64,000 nucleotides of DNA from Terebella lapidaria (lineage: Eukaryota > Annelida > Polychaeta > Terebellida > Terebellidae). A program made the translations under genes and the position numbers. The number at the start of each line of letters is the position of its first letter. The first letter of the stretch is position 1. This document shows positions 38,771 through 49,520 of this stretch, one piece after another. Location: assembly GCA_949152475.1 (NCBI GenBank), contig OX424560.1:17981106-18045105 (forward strand). The letters run 5' to 3'. A model generated the notes under the pieces. The model did no database searches. It saw nothing but the letters and a program-made list of their open reading frames with translations, and had not been told where the DNA came from.

Positions 38771-39239
38771 AAGGAAAAAAGAGGTCAATGTGATAATGGG
38801 TCCCATCGTCTTTTGGTCGAAGGCTCAAACTAGGTAATAGGAGACCCCTAGTAACACTCAAGACATTCATGTCATGACACCAACATGAATATTAGATTTT
38901 TCAACTAATAAATGATGGGCAGTGATATCTCGACGTTCTGGGTTTGGTCCTGGCCCCACAGCTGTGCCCGTAATATTCCCCCAGATACCCCGGGTATATG
39001 TATTTCTATTTCTACAGTATGCTTGCTCTTTATTATGTTTATTTTCAGTTCAAACGTAGCAATATTTCACAAATAATGTGACATTCCAGTCATTATTTTT
39101 GTCATATTTGAGACGTCATACAATTGAGCAAAATCACGTGGTCTCAGAATTAATGTGTTCAATTCATTAGAGAACAAAAGATCATCGTACGTGTTGACTG
39201 TCAGGAAACACGTTTTGAGTCATATGGAACCGAGCCCAT

Positions 39240-39500
39240 GGGTTTCTTAACGTTCACCCGTGACCGATTCCAGACAGTTACACAACACAGAGCCAGGACA
39301 GGATGTCCATCCATCACACTACATTACCACACAGTGACGGTGCCTCTAGGAAGATCGAGCACACTTTGACCTCAGTGTCAGGATGCGGGTGCCCGCATAT
39401 TAGCTCGGGGTAATGCATTGGTGGTCTGAGGATTAGGACCTTTATGAACCGTGGCAAGCTGAAGGCAAGCTGGTCCATTTCATTTCCGAAACATGGACAG
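39240..39500 (+). repeat. R1 family repeat
   Basis: ACACAGAGCCAGGACAGGAT, CATCACACTACATTACCACA and AAGATCGAGCACACTTTGAC blocks; one of the best-preserved R1 5' parts. Confidence 0.7.
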
Positions 39501-41892
39501 TCATAAAGCTTTTCTGGTTTATGTGTTTGGGTTTGGCTCTGACTAAAATTGAATGGTCTGGTTGGGTATGCGAGTGATTACGTTCAGTGTATGAAGGACA
39601 CTTTCGGTATTGAATCTGGTAGTTTGTTTGTGAACAAACGCTTTTGTGCGTACAAAGTGCATGTGCATAGTGCATCATATTTTCATACGATTTGAGAAAT
39701 TATCAGTCTGTACTAGAGTCTTAGCCACTAGGTTGCTCCACTTGCGTGAAGAAAAGATGGAAATGGTAATACATGTAGCCATAAAGAAAACCACTCTAAG
39801 ATGTACATGACTGACAGCTCAATTGAGTTCTTCATTATATATATCCACGTATTGTGCTGGGTTTCAGATGAATGATAAACGTTCAGAAAAACAGGCTCAA
39901 TAGTCCATGTTTCAATTCCCAGTGGAGAGACATCAAGGAATGATATGTAAAATTTCATTGATTGAACGCTGCGAAAATGATACACATAAATATATTGTCA
40001 TAAATAAACATTTCAAATTGACTACAATGAAGCCATTTGTATTCACTTTATATTCGGTGTCTTGACGTGGAGGATTCGAAATAAATACCTCGCTGTTGTT
40101 CTCGTAAATCAACTAATAAAATAGAGTAGTCTCAGTGGAGACGTCTTGTTTTACAAATGACCATTCCATATTGATTTGCAGTTATTGGCTTGCTGAAGTA
40201 AAACTTTAAATATACAGGGCTATTTCATGAAGACACAGTATGTGAGATTTAAGTATTATCTTATCATCACCAAGACAACTAGATTTCAATTATGCCAATA
40301 TCAAACGTAATCTACAACATTTTGGAATAGAAACACAGCCCGACCAAATAGTTTCTCCAAAGAAATTTATCGGTGTGTGAAATGTAGTATTTGTGGTTTC
40401 GTGGTTGTAGTAGTGTGAAAATTATATCAGCATAAGAAATAATATACATTAAATTTATATCATTGTCCACACATCGAGCCAGACTTTCGTTACAATGATT
40501 GCTTGGATTCAACTGATAGTCATGCACGGCGTATGATACACGTACTTTGAATCAGAAAAAGCCATTTCATCGCAAAATACCATTTCAATAGTAATGTGTG
40601 TTCATTGTATTCGGATTTTGTGTTCCTTATTTTGCGTGCATTATTGGTAGAAAACAATACAGATATCATTATCTCTGGTTCGGACAAAGGCGGCCACGAG
40701 CCAACGCAATTAATCCCAATTTGCAGCCCGGGGGATTTGTATAGGGATCCACGATCACTGTTCATTAATAACCATTTATCATTCATTATGTGGTGAACCA
40801 GGCGTGTATTCGTGATAATGTCTCTTTGTTGAGATTTCAGTTCTTCAAACAATGCATTGCAAACGTGATGATCGGCTTGTTTCCTCTCATTCATATGCGA
40901 ATGCATGGTTAAGTTTCATTGTACCGTTCTTCCAATAGTAGATGACATGAACATAAATGGAATAGAAATAATAAGATGCATGTACGATTAACAACCATAT
41001 TTACTTTGTTGTGTATGTATCATACTATCATACGGCTATTCCACATGTGAATTTTTGTGGCCGTGGCCCCAGTTCTGATTTGAATACTCGAAAAAGCCGT
41101 TGTGATAAAAGTAAATATTGTGGTATAACCCGTTTATAATAATCATTTTTACTAGAAAGTTTGAACGTTGTGTGCAATGGTTGGTAAATCAAAAGGTAGT
41201 TCCGGCATTATGGCGGTTAACGGACAAAATTGTGAAATTTGCGGATCGGTTGCGTGCCGTATAATATATTTATGCAATGATGCTTATGCGTTATTAAGTA
41301 ATCGATATTAACTTGACGAAACTTGCTTTTATAATTTACTAATAATAATTCCAATGCCAGTACTATTAAATATATTTGAAAAAAAATATGTACATCAATT
41401 ATGAAGCCCTTTCCAGACAACGCAGATAATATTCATCCATGATCGCGATTGGCTGAACATATTCATATTTATATAAAATAATTCATTTCAAATGAAAAAA
41501 ATTAAAACATTCATAGATGTTTTTCAATTTCGCCAACAAACGTTGGCCTGGGCAGAGTATATGCGCTGTTAAGTTCATAACGTTCAAGCAACGAGACAGT
41601 TCGAAGATCATAACGCCTTTGGAATCAAGACTGCGTTCAATCTTACAGATGATGATGTTTGTTGCGATTTTCCTTTGAAAAGTTGCAGTTGTCCTGGTAG
41701 ATTCACTGTGTTTTTTTTTTCTTATGGATATGAGGGAATTCGTGTGGAATCGGTTGATTTTTCATTCGACACATTGTACTGGGGCCAATTTTACATACGA
41801 ATAGCCACTAGCAGGATGTATTCATTTCGCAAATCTCCCGGGCTTTCCTATGCATTCATGATTACATGTATATATCGATCGGTGTGATTCTT
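39501..41892. other. No supported gene; small reversed R2 fragment
   Basis: A reversed R2 fragment lies at 40,316-40,358 (TAGAAACACAGCCCGACCAA). The 128-codon minus-strand stretch at 40,520-40,906 shows no recognisable domain. Nothing else stands out. Confidence 0.4.
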
Positions 41893-41904
41893 ATGAAGCT
41901 ACAT

Positions 41905-42000
41905 TAGGGACATTCGCCTTCGTGTATTTTCGCCTTCGCCTTCGTGGTGTTCTCGCCCTCGCCTTCGCGTAATTTCGCCTTCGCCTTCTCGTAATTTCGC
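41905..42000. repeat. CGCCTT-type tandem array, left end
   Basis: Short CGCCTTCG units with TCTCGTAATTT spacers; inverted relative to 43,383-43,738. Confidence 0.8.
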
Positions 42001-42002
42001 CT

Positions 42003-42215
42003 TCTCATACGTATGAGATACAAAACATGAGGAACGCCTTCTTATACGTATGTGATACAAAGTCATACGTATGAAATAATAGGCCATGCGTATGAGATAC
42101 GCTAAAGCCATACGTATGGAAAAATAAATCATACGTATGAAATAATAGGTCATACGTAGGATATAGTATATCTCATACGTATGAGATAATATGTCATACG
42201 TATGAGATACCGACC
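42003..42215. repeat. CATACGTATG palindrome cluster, left
   Basis: About nine near-copies of the self-complementary decamer CATACGTATG, spaced 15-35 bp, often followed by AGATA. A few carry single changes. Confidence 0.85.
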
Positions 42216-42995
42216 ATGATGTTTCCATGGAAACTCCTTGAAATTAAAACGCCTAACGACTGTGATTGGTCAAGCGTTTGTATTTATTATTAAACTGAAG
42301 CATGTTGATATTCACCATATCTTCACGATATATTGCAAGTGTCCACCATAACCGATACCGATCTTTATTGGCAATTAATATTAATTTTTAGAATAAATTT
42401 CTCACTTTACATAAATACAATTTATCCGGTCTCATCTCAGCAACCAAATATTTTTTTTTCGTTTTTGAAATATTCTTGTTCTTATATTTCCGTTCGGATA
42501 AGGCGTTCTGCGAAATAAATATGACGGCTATATGTAGCATGAGTAGATTTTATTGTTATACATATCGTGATATCCAGTGAGTTAGAATATTGTAAGCTTA
42601 TTCACGTTCAAATCTATATTTGAACGCTGATATTCTGTTTCACCCCTCATAAATACTTAGACTGACATTCCTTTTTTTTCTACAATCGTTCGGTTTGTAT
42701 GTTTGATTACGGCGGTATATTATTCAATAACCTATTCCAACGAATATTTTAATATTATAAGATTTCCACGAAATTTTTTTATCAAGTATGGACACTATGA
42801 TTTTTCTTGGCATTATGGTATATACATATATTCTGTATATATTTTAGATGGTTAGTTTTCGTTCAAAATTCTATTTAAGATGAAATAAACAATCAGAAGT
42901 CTCGTTGAAGTCGAATACAATGCAGATAACACGTGACAATGGTTTGACCAATCAGTCGAATCGCTGCGGGAAGTAAGAGAGTATGGGTTGTAGGT

Positions 42996-43024
42996 GTGTG
43001 TGTGTGTGTGGGGGGGGGGGGGTG
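42996..43024. repeat. (GT)n / poly-G tract
   Basis: A GT dinucleotide run passes into a run of G. Confidence 0.9.
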
Positions 43025-43298
43025 GTGAAGGTGAGGCGATTACCTACGATTGGCGGAGTGACAAACCACACCTTTTAGCATGCATATATAATTACAAAGG
43101 AGTATACTGTATATTAAATATATATTAGCATGGGCCTGAATATCAATTATCAAAAATAACGAATAATTCAAACGAGCAATATATTTCGCAATCGATATTA
43201 GCGGGCAATACGATATTGTGCATTCGACGGTAGCCGGTAGATACAACGCATGAATTCATACATGCTACGCAGTGTATCGGGCTACATGTGAGTTAAAT

Positions 43299-43375
43299 GC
43301 TCATACGTATAAATAGTATCTCATACATATGAGTTTTTTTCCATACGTATGACTTTGTATTACATACGTATGCAT
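43299..43375. repeat. CATACGTATG palindrome cluster, right
   Basis: Four near-copies of the decamer, smaller than the left cluster. Confidence 0.8.
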
Positions 43376-43382
43376 TAGTATG

Positions 43383-43738
43383 TGAAGGCGAAGGTGAAAT
43401 TATGAGAAGGCGAAGGCGAAAGTGGGCGAAGGGGAGGACGAATGCGAGAATGAAAACACCACAAAGACGAAGGCGAAGATGCGAAGACGAAGGTACGCGA
43501 AGACGAAGGCGAAATTACAAGAAGGCGAAAGTGGACGAAGGCGATGACGAAGGCAATATCACGAAAAGGCGAGGGCGAAATTACGCGAAGTCGAAGTCGA
43601 AAACACCACGAAGACGAAGGCGAAAATACGCGAAGACGAAGGCGAAATTACGAGAAGTCGGAGACGAAAGTGGGCGAAGGCTAGGGCGAAGGCGAAATTA
43701 CGCAAAGGCGAGGGCGAAAACACACGAAGGCGAATGTC
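43383..43738. repeat. GAAGGC-type tandem array, right end
   Basis: Dozens of degenerate GAAGGCGA/GAAGACGA units with AATTACG spacers. The 6-bp-based period leaves an Arg/Lys/Glu-rich frame open at 43,402-43,743, which I reject as a gene. Confidence 0.85.
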
Positions 43739-43998
43739 CCTAATGTAGCTTCATAGATTCTTGGAGCATTGGTGTGCATAATAGTTTGTCATTATGTGAT
43801 ACATCATTATATATAGATTTGAAGATGTAATAACCGAAGCTAATACTGTATTAGATTATTTCCCATGAGATAGGAGTTACATGCATCCATATCATGACAG
43901 TTATGTGTTCGTTCACGGTAAACAAAATTGTAGCGAATTTGTCTATACAGTCTGTGGTTCACACCTTTCATGGATGCCCCTGTGGCGCACGGTTTTCA

Positions 43999-44177
43999 TA
44001 AAGCTGGACAATCCCGATAAAACAAAGAGATTTTAGTAAAAAAAAAATCAAAGGCACAAAGTAAATGTTGTGCCACATGTGTTCCGTCGGTATTATACGC
44101 CACTAGTTTCCGAACACTGTGCCGACAACCACTCGGCCTTCATCGGACAGGTTCGGCGTTTGCTCCACAGTCTCCCA
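43999..44177 (+). repeat. Left terminal inverted repeat
   Basis: Begins TAAAGCTGGACAATCCCGAT and pairs with 49,343-49,520 through its length with few mismatches and small indels. Confidence 0.95.
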
Positions 44178-44198
44178 GCCTTTTGGAGTTTCAGACCC

Positions 44199-44206
44199 TA
44201 TAAAAA
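44199..44206 (+). promoter_or_regulatory. TATA box of the P2RX7-type domain gene
   Basis: CCTATAAAAAGGG lies about 43 bases before the predicted ATG at 44,249 and about 20 bases inside the left TIR, a fitting position for a core promoter giving a very short 5' UTR. Confidence 0.65.
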
Positions 44207-44248
44207 GGGCCCACCTGTGTGTGACGGCCCAGTTGTTACTGACTGCTC

Positions 44249-46393
44249 ATGGCAACCCAAGCTAGTACAAACGTAAGAATATGCATACGCTTTGGTTTAT
44301 AAATACGTGAAATTCATTGCAAACAGCGATTACGTACGTAGAAATTACACACAACTTCATTTACTAGATGTGGCAACAAATGAGCATGAATATATATCGC
44401 AATAACAAAGACAGTCAATTATGAAATATTCACATGTATGTACACATTGTTAGTCAATACGTGTAAAATACCCCCTAATTGTACACTTGTTTACACACGA
44501 ACACGTGGGGGAAGTACAGTACAGCTACAATATATTACAAAACATAAACGAGACTTTTCACAAATATATTGTATGGCCAAATACATCAAACAAATAACAT
44601 CTTTATTCAGACGTGTTGTCCTTGTGGACGAAAGTCCCGATGCAAGAGATGTAGATGCAGCCGTCTGGACGGGGGATGCACAAGTTGTACCTCTCCCGAT
44701 TGTCAGTACGGCCAGGTGTGCATGCGATTCAAGTGTCTTTCCAATGGGCAGCATGATGCAGCCAATATTACGATTATTGTTTTCCGTGAACTTTCGGCAA
44801 TAGATTATACATTTGAAAAGGTGTATGAAACTTTCAATGAAACAGGCCTATTTTGATACCCAGGTATTATGTTTATCAGGCTAGACCAGTGAATCCTGCC
44901 ACAGTACGCAGTGTCCGGACCCAGCCGTATGCGGCTACCAGCAGCCGTAATGTGGTCAGAGGAGACGAAGGTTCCGTGACTGATGCAGCTGCTCAACGCA
45001 TGGCACCGTTATGGGAGAATGAGCATGCACTAAAAGCAACAAATAAGGTAGTTATAATGAGGTATTTATTCATGACATGGATTTATGAAGAACTTATCCA
45101 CAATCACATTGCTGTGTGATATACAAGGAAACATGCACACAAAGGCAACAAACGCACGTTCGGAATGCATCATTATAAGATAACATTGACAAAAACTATG
45201 ACCACATGACTTACATGTATCTTCCTAAAGTAATACATGTGACATGATCAAGAAGCTGACTCGTGATTAGACTACTCATTATAATTGTACAAGACTTGCA
45301 GGTTGTGTTGCAAAATCATTTACAATGTAACTTGCACATTATTTACTGCAATAATAGTATTTGACAGGAACATAAGTGCACAGTGATCCATACAAAAAGA
45401 TGAATTGCAAATAAATTATAAAAACAACAAACATTTTTCCTCAACAAGGACAACAAGGCAGTGTACACTCTCCACATGCTAATGATAATGGTCACATGTT
45501 CAAATTCAGTGACAGTTTTTTTTCAGACATGTTACATATCAGTTCCACTGTCATCCAGGCTATTTCTTCTTGCTATTTTCATAGTTTATCATGATATTTC
45601 GGCACTTCGTACATCACACCAACCCATAATTTTTCACCAATAAACATAACCAGTAAATATGTATTCACAAGAGCATTGCATAACACCAGCTCTTACACCA
45701 TAAATAGATTCACACATAATGTTTCGTCGTCATTGAATTCTTTATGTGGCATTACCAATCATAACAACCTGTTTATATACATATCATCAATACCAACACT
45801 ATTCATTGGTTGATCTTGAAAACCTACTAATACCGCAGGATTCCTACCACCAACTATGATTTATATTTCTACAGGCAACAATACAGTCCTTGTCGGAGGA
45901 TGCAGCCAAAAACTTGCTGCATGCAATAAACCAGCACTCCCCAAGGCTGATATCTTCGCTGCTGTCCACCTGTCCCAGCCGTCCTGAATTCCCAGCGCGC
46001 GTTGTGCCTTGTCCGCAGCCCGAGTGGTGTCTTTGTGGTTGTTGCCTGCCAATGGATAACGAAAAAATGAATATATGTTGTATGCCAAACAATAAGAACA
46101 CGTGTTTGACAACCACTAAAGAATTTGTGGATTTGTGTATGCGACCCCTTGTCGTGGAAGTTGCAGGGATATTGAGTTATGCCTGCAATTTTCACGATGA
46201 CCCGTCGTTCGCCAATCGACACTATAGGAACCAGGCCTATAGATTTTTTATTTTGTGGCAGCATGGTCATTTGGGCATGGGTGAGCGGAGACGCCTCCCA
46301 TCTTGCGCTGTGTGTAAGATAAGATGGATGTATCCAGAAGCCGATGGACAATACACGGGATACATGAGCTCTTCGGATATCGAGGAGATGTAG
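44249..46393 (+). CDS. Transposon-borne Cys-rich protein with P2RX7 intracellular ('ballast') domain
   Basis: Four-exon model: 44,249-44,272, 44,611-44,715, 44,880-45,047 and 45,875-46,393, giving 271 residues. All introns are GT..AG and phase 0. The start is MATQASTN, just after a TATA box. Residues 9-43 form a dense Cys motif (CCPCGRKSRCKRCRC, then CTSCTSPDC), likely metal-binding. Residues about 134-262 match the cytoplasmic C-terminal domain of vertebrate P2RX7: PEWCLCGCCLPM (148-159), CC at 167-168, C176, RHYRNQAYRFF (214-224), LPSCAVC (240-246) and DGQYTGY (256-262). In P2RX7 these cysteines bind zinc. No channel transmembrane or ATP-binding part is present. A polyadenylation signal AATAAA lies at 46,513. 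The role in transposition is unknown; nucleic-acid or protein binding is inference. The frame is unbroken. Confidence 0.85.
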
Positions 46394-46512
46394 GTTGATA
46401 TGGCGTTGATTGATATGGCAATGTATGTTTGTATGCTTGGTGTGTATGTTGAAACGCTAGTCTTTGTATCATATATGGCAGTATATTCCGAGTGTACTTC
46501 ACTTCATTCCGA

Positions 46513-46518
46513 AATAAA
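46513..46518 (+). promoter_or_regulatory. Polyadenylation signal of the P2RX7-type gene
   Basis: AATAAA 120 bp after the stop codon, before the convergent gene's end. Confidence 0.5.
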
Positions 46519-46665
46519 GGATGTATGGATGTACCTTGAAATGTTCATTGTCAAAACAGCATGTTCGGGAAGTGTGTTGAAAGTCTATAATTTTGTTGCC
46601 CCAAGGGTATAATTGTGTTTTTGTCATTGAGAAATATAACTGGTTCTATTACAGCATACTTACAT

Positions 46666-49114
46666 TTATTCGGCACACATGTTGTACCGCGGTCTCTTCT
46701 GTTGCCTCACGACCTCAGTATCGGGTCTCTCTACGTGATTCTGCCGTAGACGGTTCAGAGTGTCTGCCATGTCGCTCTCGTGCTCGTTTCTCACTGTGTC
46801 CTGATATCGCCAGTGTAGACATTCTGCCATCAGGTCTGGTAACATGTGAAATTCATTTAAAATTTATGAAATTGGCCAGAAAATTACTGAATCGAATTGT
46901 AGGAATTACTGAATCGGAATGCGGAAGTTACTGAACATCGTCAAAACTGGTCACCAAAAGATACAATATTTACTAGAAGTGAATAACAGTGAAAAATATG
47001 GTGAAGTTCTATTACCGGTTATGTAGGAGTACTTCTTGGGAGACAGTTTCTGGTAAGCCACCCATTCCTTACTTCGTCGACTTCTCCACACACACATGGG
47101 GACGTAATCCCCTTGCACAGTGAGCAAGGGTTGCCTCTTGCAGTGATGGTTGTGGTCAATGACCGCCAGCTGGCACCTCATCCTGTAAGCATCGTACCCA
47201 AATCTCAGGCACTTTGGCACGTAGTGCAGGAGAGCGTGGCTGAAGAAGTTCTCCAGGTCCGAGGTCGTGCGTGCTTTTGTGAAGTACGTCATCATCTTCA
47301 GGCAATCAGGGGATGTCAGGACTTTCCTGAAACAGAAGAAACAGAGTCAATGATGTTTACTGATACAACGTCAGAGATTGGTAGTATTTACTAGCAATAC
47401 AATCCATTCGAAATCGGTAGTATGCATAATTACCTCAAGGCTTTGTATGCTGGTGATTGAGAGGTCAGCCATGTCTTGCTTCCTTCTGGTTGCTTTGCGG
47501 GCATTTCGTGCTGACACTTCCAGGGTGGGAAGGAGTGAACATCCCGGACGTGGTCCAACACTCCCAGGAAGATGTGTCTGAGGCGTCGGACGCTCCCTCC
47601 ACAGGACGTGCAACTGAACCAGAAGTGATTACAGATGTCCTTTACCCAATGCATCAATGCATAGCATCCTTTATTTCGGGCTTCAGCGAGTAGCTGCTGT
47701 CGTAGGTTCTTGGTTCTGTGCCACAAGTCAAGGCTGTGGTGCAGAGATGACCAGCAAGATTTCCCTGCAATAAATGTTAGTTGTATTACATTTATCTGCT
47801 CCATATCATCGAGGTTTTGTACTGGATACAAAAAGAATGAAATGTAAAGTTATTGCCTCTGTCACGGAATATATTATGATATACTCACCCATGATTTTTA
47901 TGAGTGTTTTACTGGCATCAGTAACAATTTCTTTCACATCCCTCCACTGGATGATTGCAGACAGGCAACGCTCGGCAAGCAAGGCTTCCAAACGTCCAGA
48001 CACGCCTTCCGTCTCACGATCATCGCCGATCTCCATGTGTATCACTTTGCCGCTCTCTCTGTCCATCACAGCCGCTGTTGCTTTCTTAGCACAAAAACCT
48101 GCGAAATATTTGTCAATTATGCATCAATTGTTCCGTGATGATTGCAGCATATGATCTGGCTATATCTTCATTGAATGATCACTCATGGAATGAATTATTT
48201 CACAGTCTTACCACATACTTGAATCATAACTACCTGGAGTCTCGTAACGAACGTCCACCATGCAAGTCATAGGCTTGTTGTCTAGCTGATGCTTGACTTG
48301 TTCCATGTGGTTGCCATAGTACTGATCAATGGCTCTCCCGTATATTTTCTGGGCTTTGTAGAAATTTGAGCTTTTCCCTATTTCTACTCCGATGAACCTC
48401 ATCAACAAATACACAGAGCCGTATGTAAGACCACACATCAGGGTAGCTATTTGAATGAGTAAGTGCGTGCTTGACTTACTCCCGTAGTATTCGGTTGACA
48501 ACCACTTCTGCTGGTGCTCATTCTGAAACAACAAAAAGGGAACCTGTCAGCTATTTTACACGTAATAACATAATTTATATATATAGAGCCAATCAAAAGT
48601 GTTTAGATAAATCATATTGTAAAAATTATCGCAATATAAATTGGCAAACGTACGTGACACTGGTATGTGAACTTGACGGCTGCTGGTAGGGATGTTGACT
48701 TGATGGATGCAGGGTCCGTATCGCTGGCACATCCCTCTACACCACATTTCTGGTTGACGATTAGGACTTCCAGGCGTCCGTGGCTGACAATGACTTTTTT
48801 CTCACTGATGAGACGATACTCCGTCTGCCTATGAGGGTTGCTGTTAGAAAAAAAAACAGTTCGTTTTGTCACTCCGGAAATCATAATTTACAATTTTTTG
48901 ATAAATTATTCACAATGAACAAACTACGTGTACATGGCAATAACAACAAAGGCTTTTCTACTCTGTAGTGTTTCATAAAATCTCGATATTTTCCTCAGTA
49001 CACACACATATTTTACGTAGATTAGTATACATACACATCGCTGTGATCTTCCGTTTCCACTGCATCATCTACCAACTCTTCTTCTTCTCCTATGACAGAG
49101 TCTGTGTCGTAGCC
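46666..49114 (-). CDS. DDE-type transposase, probably Kolobok-like
   Basis: Minus-strand exons: 49,114-49,035, 48,840-48,654, 48,522-48,234, 48,098-47,889, 47,764-47,434, 47,326-47,016 and 46,835-46,666. Introns are GT..AG and phases agree at every joint, giving 525 residues to a TAA. The first coding exon (start codon) lies upstream of 49,114 and I could not place it. Numbering from the first resolved codon, candidate zinc ligands are C59, C64, C88 and H92. D179 (CMVDVRYETPGF), D246 (VTDASKTLIKIM) and E391 (TSDLENFF) are the likely catalytic triad, with SLDLWHRTKNLR (266-277) and a CTSC insertion (307-310) between. An AATAAA overlaps the stop codon. The frame is unbroken, so the product may be functional. 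Family assignment is from memory of similar transposases, not from a search. Confidence 0.85.
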
Positions 49115-49342
49115 CTGTGTACAAGTGAATAACGTAGATTATCACCAAAGACTATTGCGACATGAGCCATCATACAGAATATAAACAAATACGCATACTT
49201 CCAGCGATTCACAGTGCTCATGACTTCAGATACGTGTTGCACTCAACCGTGTCAAATCACTCGCATGTCAAGCCCATGCAGTTGTACACGTATACATCAT
49301 ACCACACAACACAAACTCATAGCTGGATAGATAACTACTGTG

Positions 49343-49520
49343 TGGGAGACTGTGGAGCAAACGCCGAGCTTCTCCGATGAAGGCCGAGTGGTTGTCGGCA
49401 GTGTTCGGAAACGAGTGGCAAATAATACCGACGGAACACATGTGGCACAACATTTACTTTGTGCCTTTGATTTTTTTTTTTACCAAGATCTCTTCTTTTT
49501 ATCGGGATTGTCCAGCTTTA
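49343..49520 (-). repeat. Right terminal inverted repeat
   Basis: Inverted partner of 43,999-44,177, ending ATCGGGATTGTCCAGCTTTA next to TTAA. Confidence 0.95.

Larger units (their letters stand above)
41893..43754. mobile_element. 1.86-kb element with repeat-array termini
   Basis: Ends are ATGAAGCTACATTAGGGACA on the left and the complement TGTCCCTAATGTAGCTTCAT on the right. GATTCTT flanks both sides (41,886-41,892 and 43,756-43,762), 7 of 8 bases if read as an 8-bp TSD. Just inside, the left end has CGCCTTCGCCTT-type arrays and the right end the complementary GAAGGCGAAGGC-type arrays. Further in, both ends carry clustered CATACGTATG palindromes. The middle (about 42,240-43,280) is AT-rich and has no transposase. 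It resembles a foldback-type element. Confidence 0.8.
43999..49520. mobile_element. Intact-looking DNA transposon, Kolobok-like, carrying a P2RX7-type domain gene
   Basis: The element is 5.5 kb with TIRs of about 179 bp. Flanks are TTCA on the left (43,995-43,998) and TTAA on the right (49,521-49,524), which fits a TTAA duplication with one change. It holds two spliced, tail-to-tail genes whose coding ends are about 272 bp apart: a P2RX7-type domain protein on plus and a DDE-type transposase on minus. TTAA insertion is known for Kolobok and piggyBac. The transposase is not piggyBac-like, and its SLDLWH...TSDLE layout suggests Kolobok, but I assign the superfamily only tentatively. Confidence 0.88.

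Noticed and set aside
40520-40906. 128-codon minus-strand frame as a gene
   Set aside because: No domain, no convincing splice signals, and a competing plus-strand frame of similar quality.
43402-43743. Arg/Lys-rich 113-codon frame
   Set aside because: Translation of the GAAGGC-type array, which forms the terminal repeat of an element.
44070-49453. Matching short peptides near 44,070-44,276 (plus) and 49,268-49,453 (minus) as genes
   Set aside because: Translations of the transposon's terminal inverted repeats.
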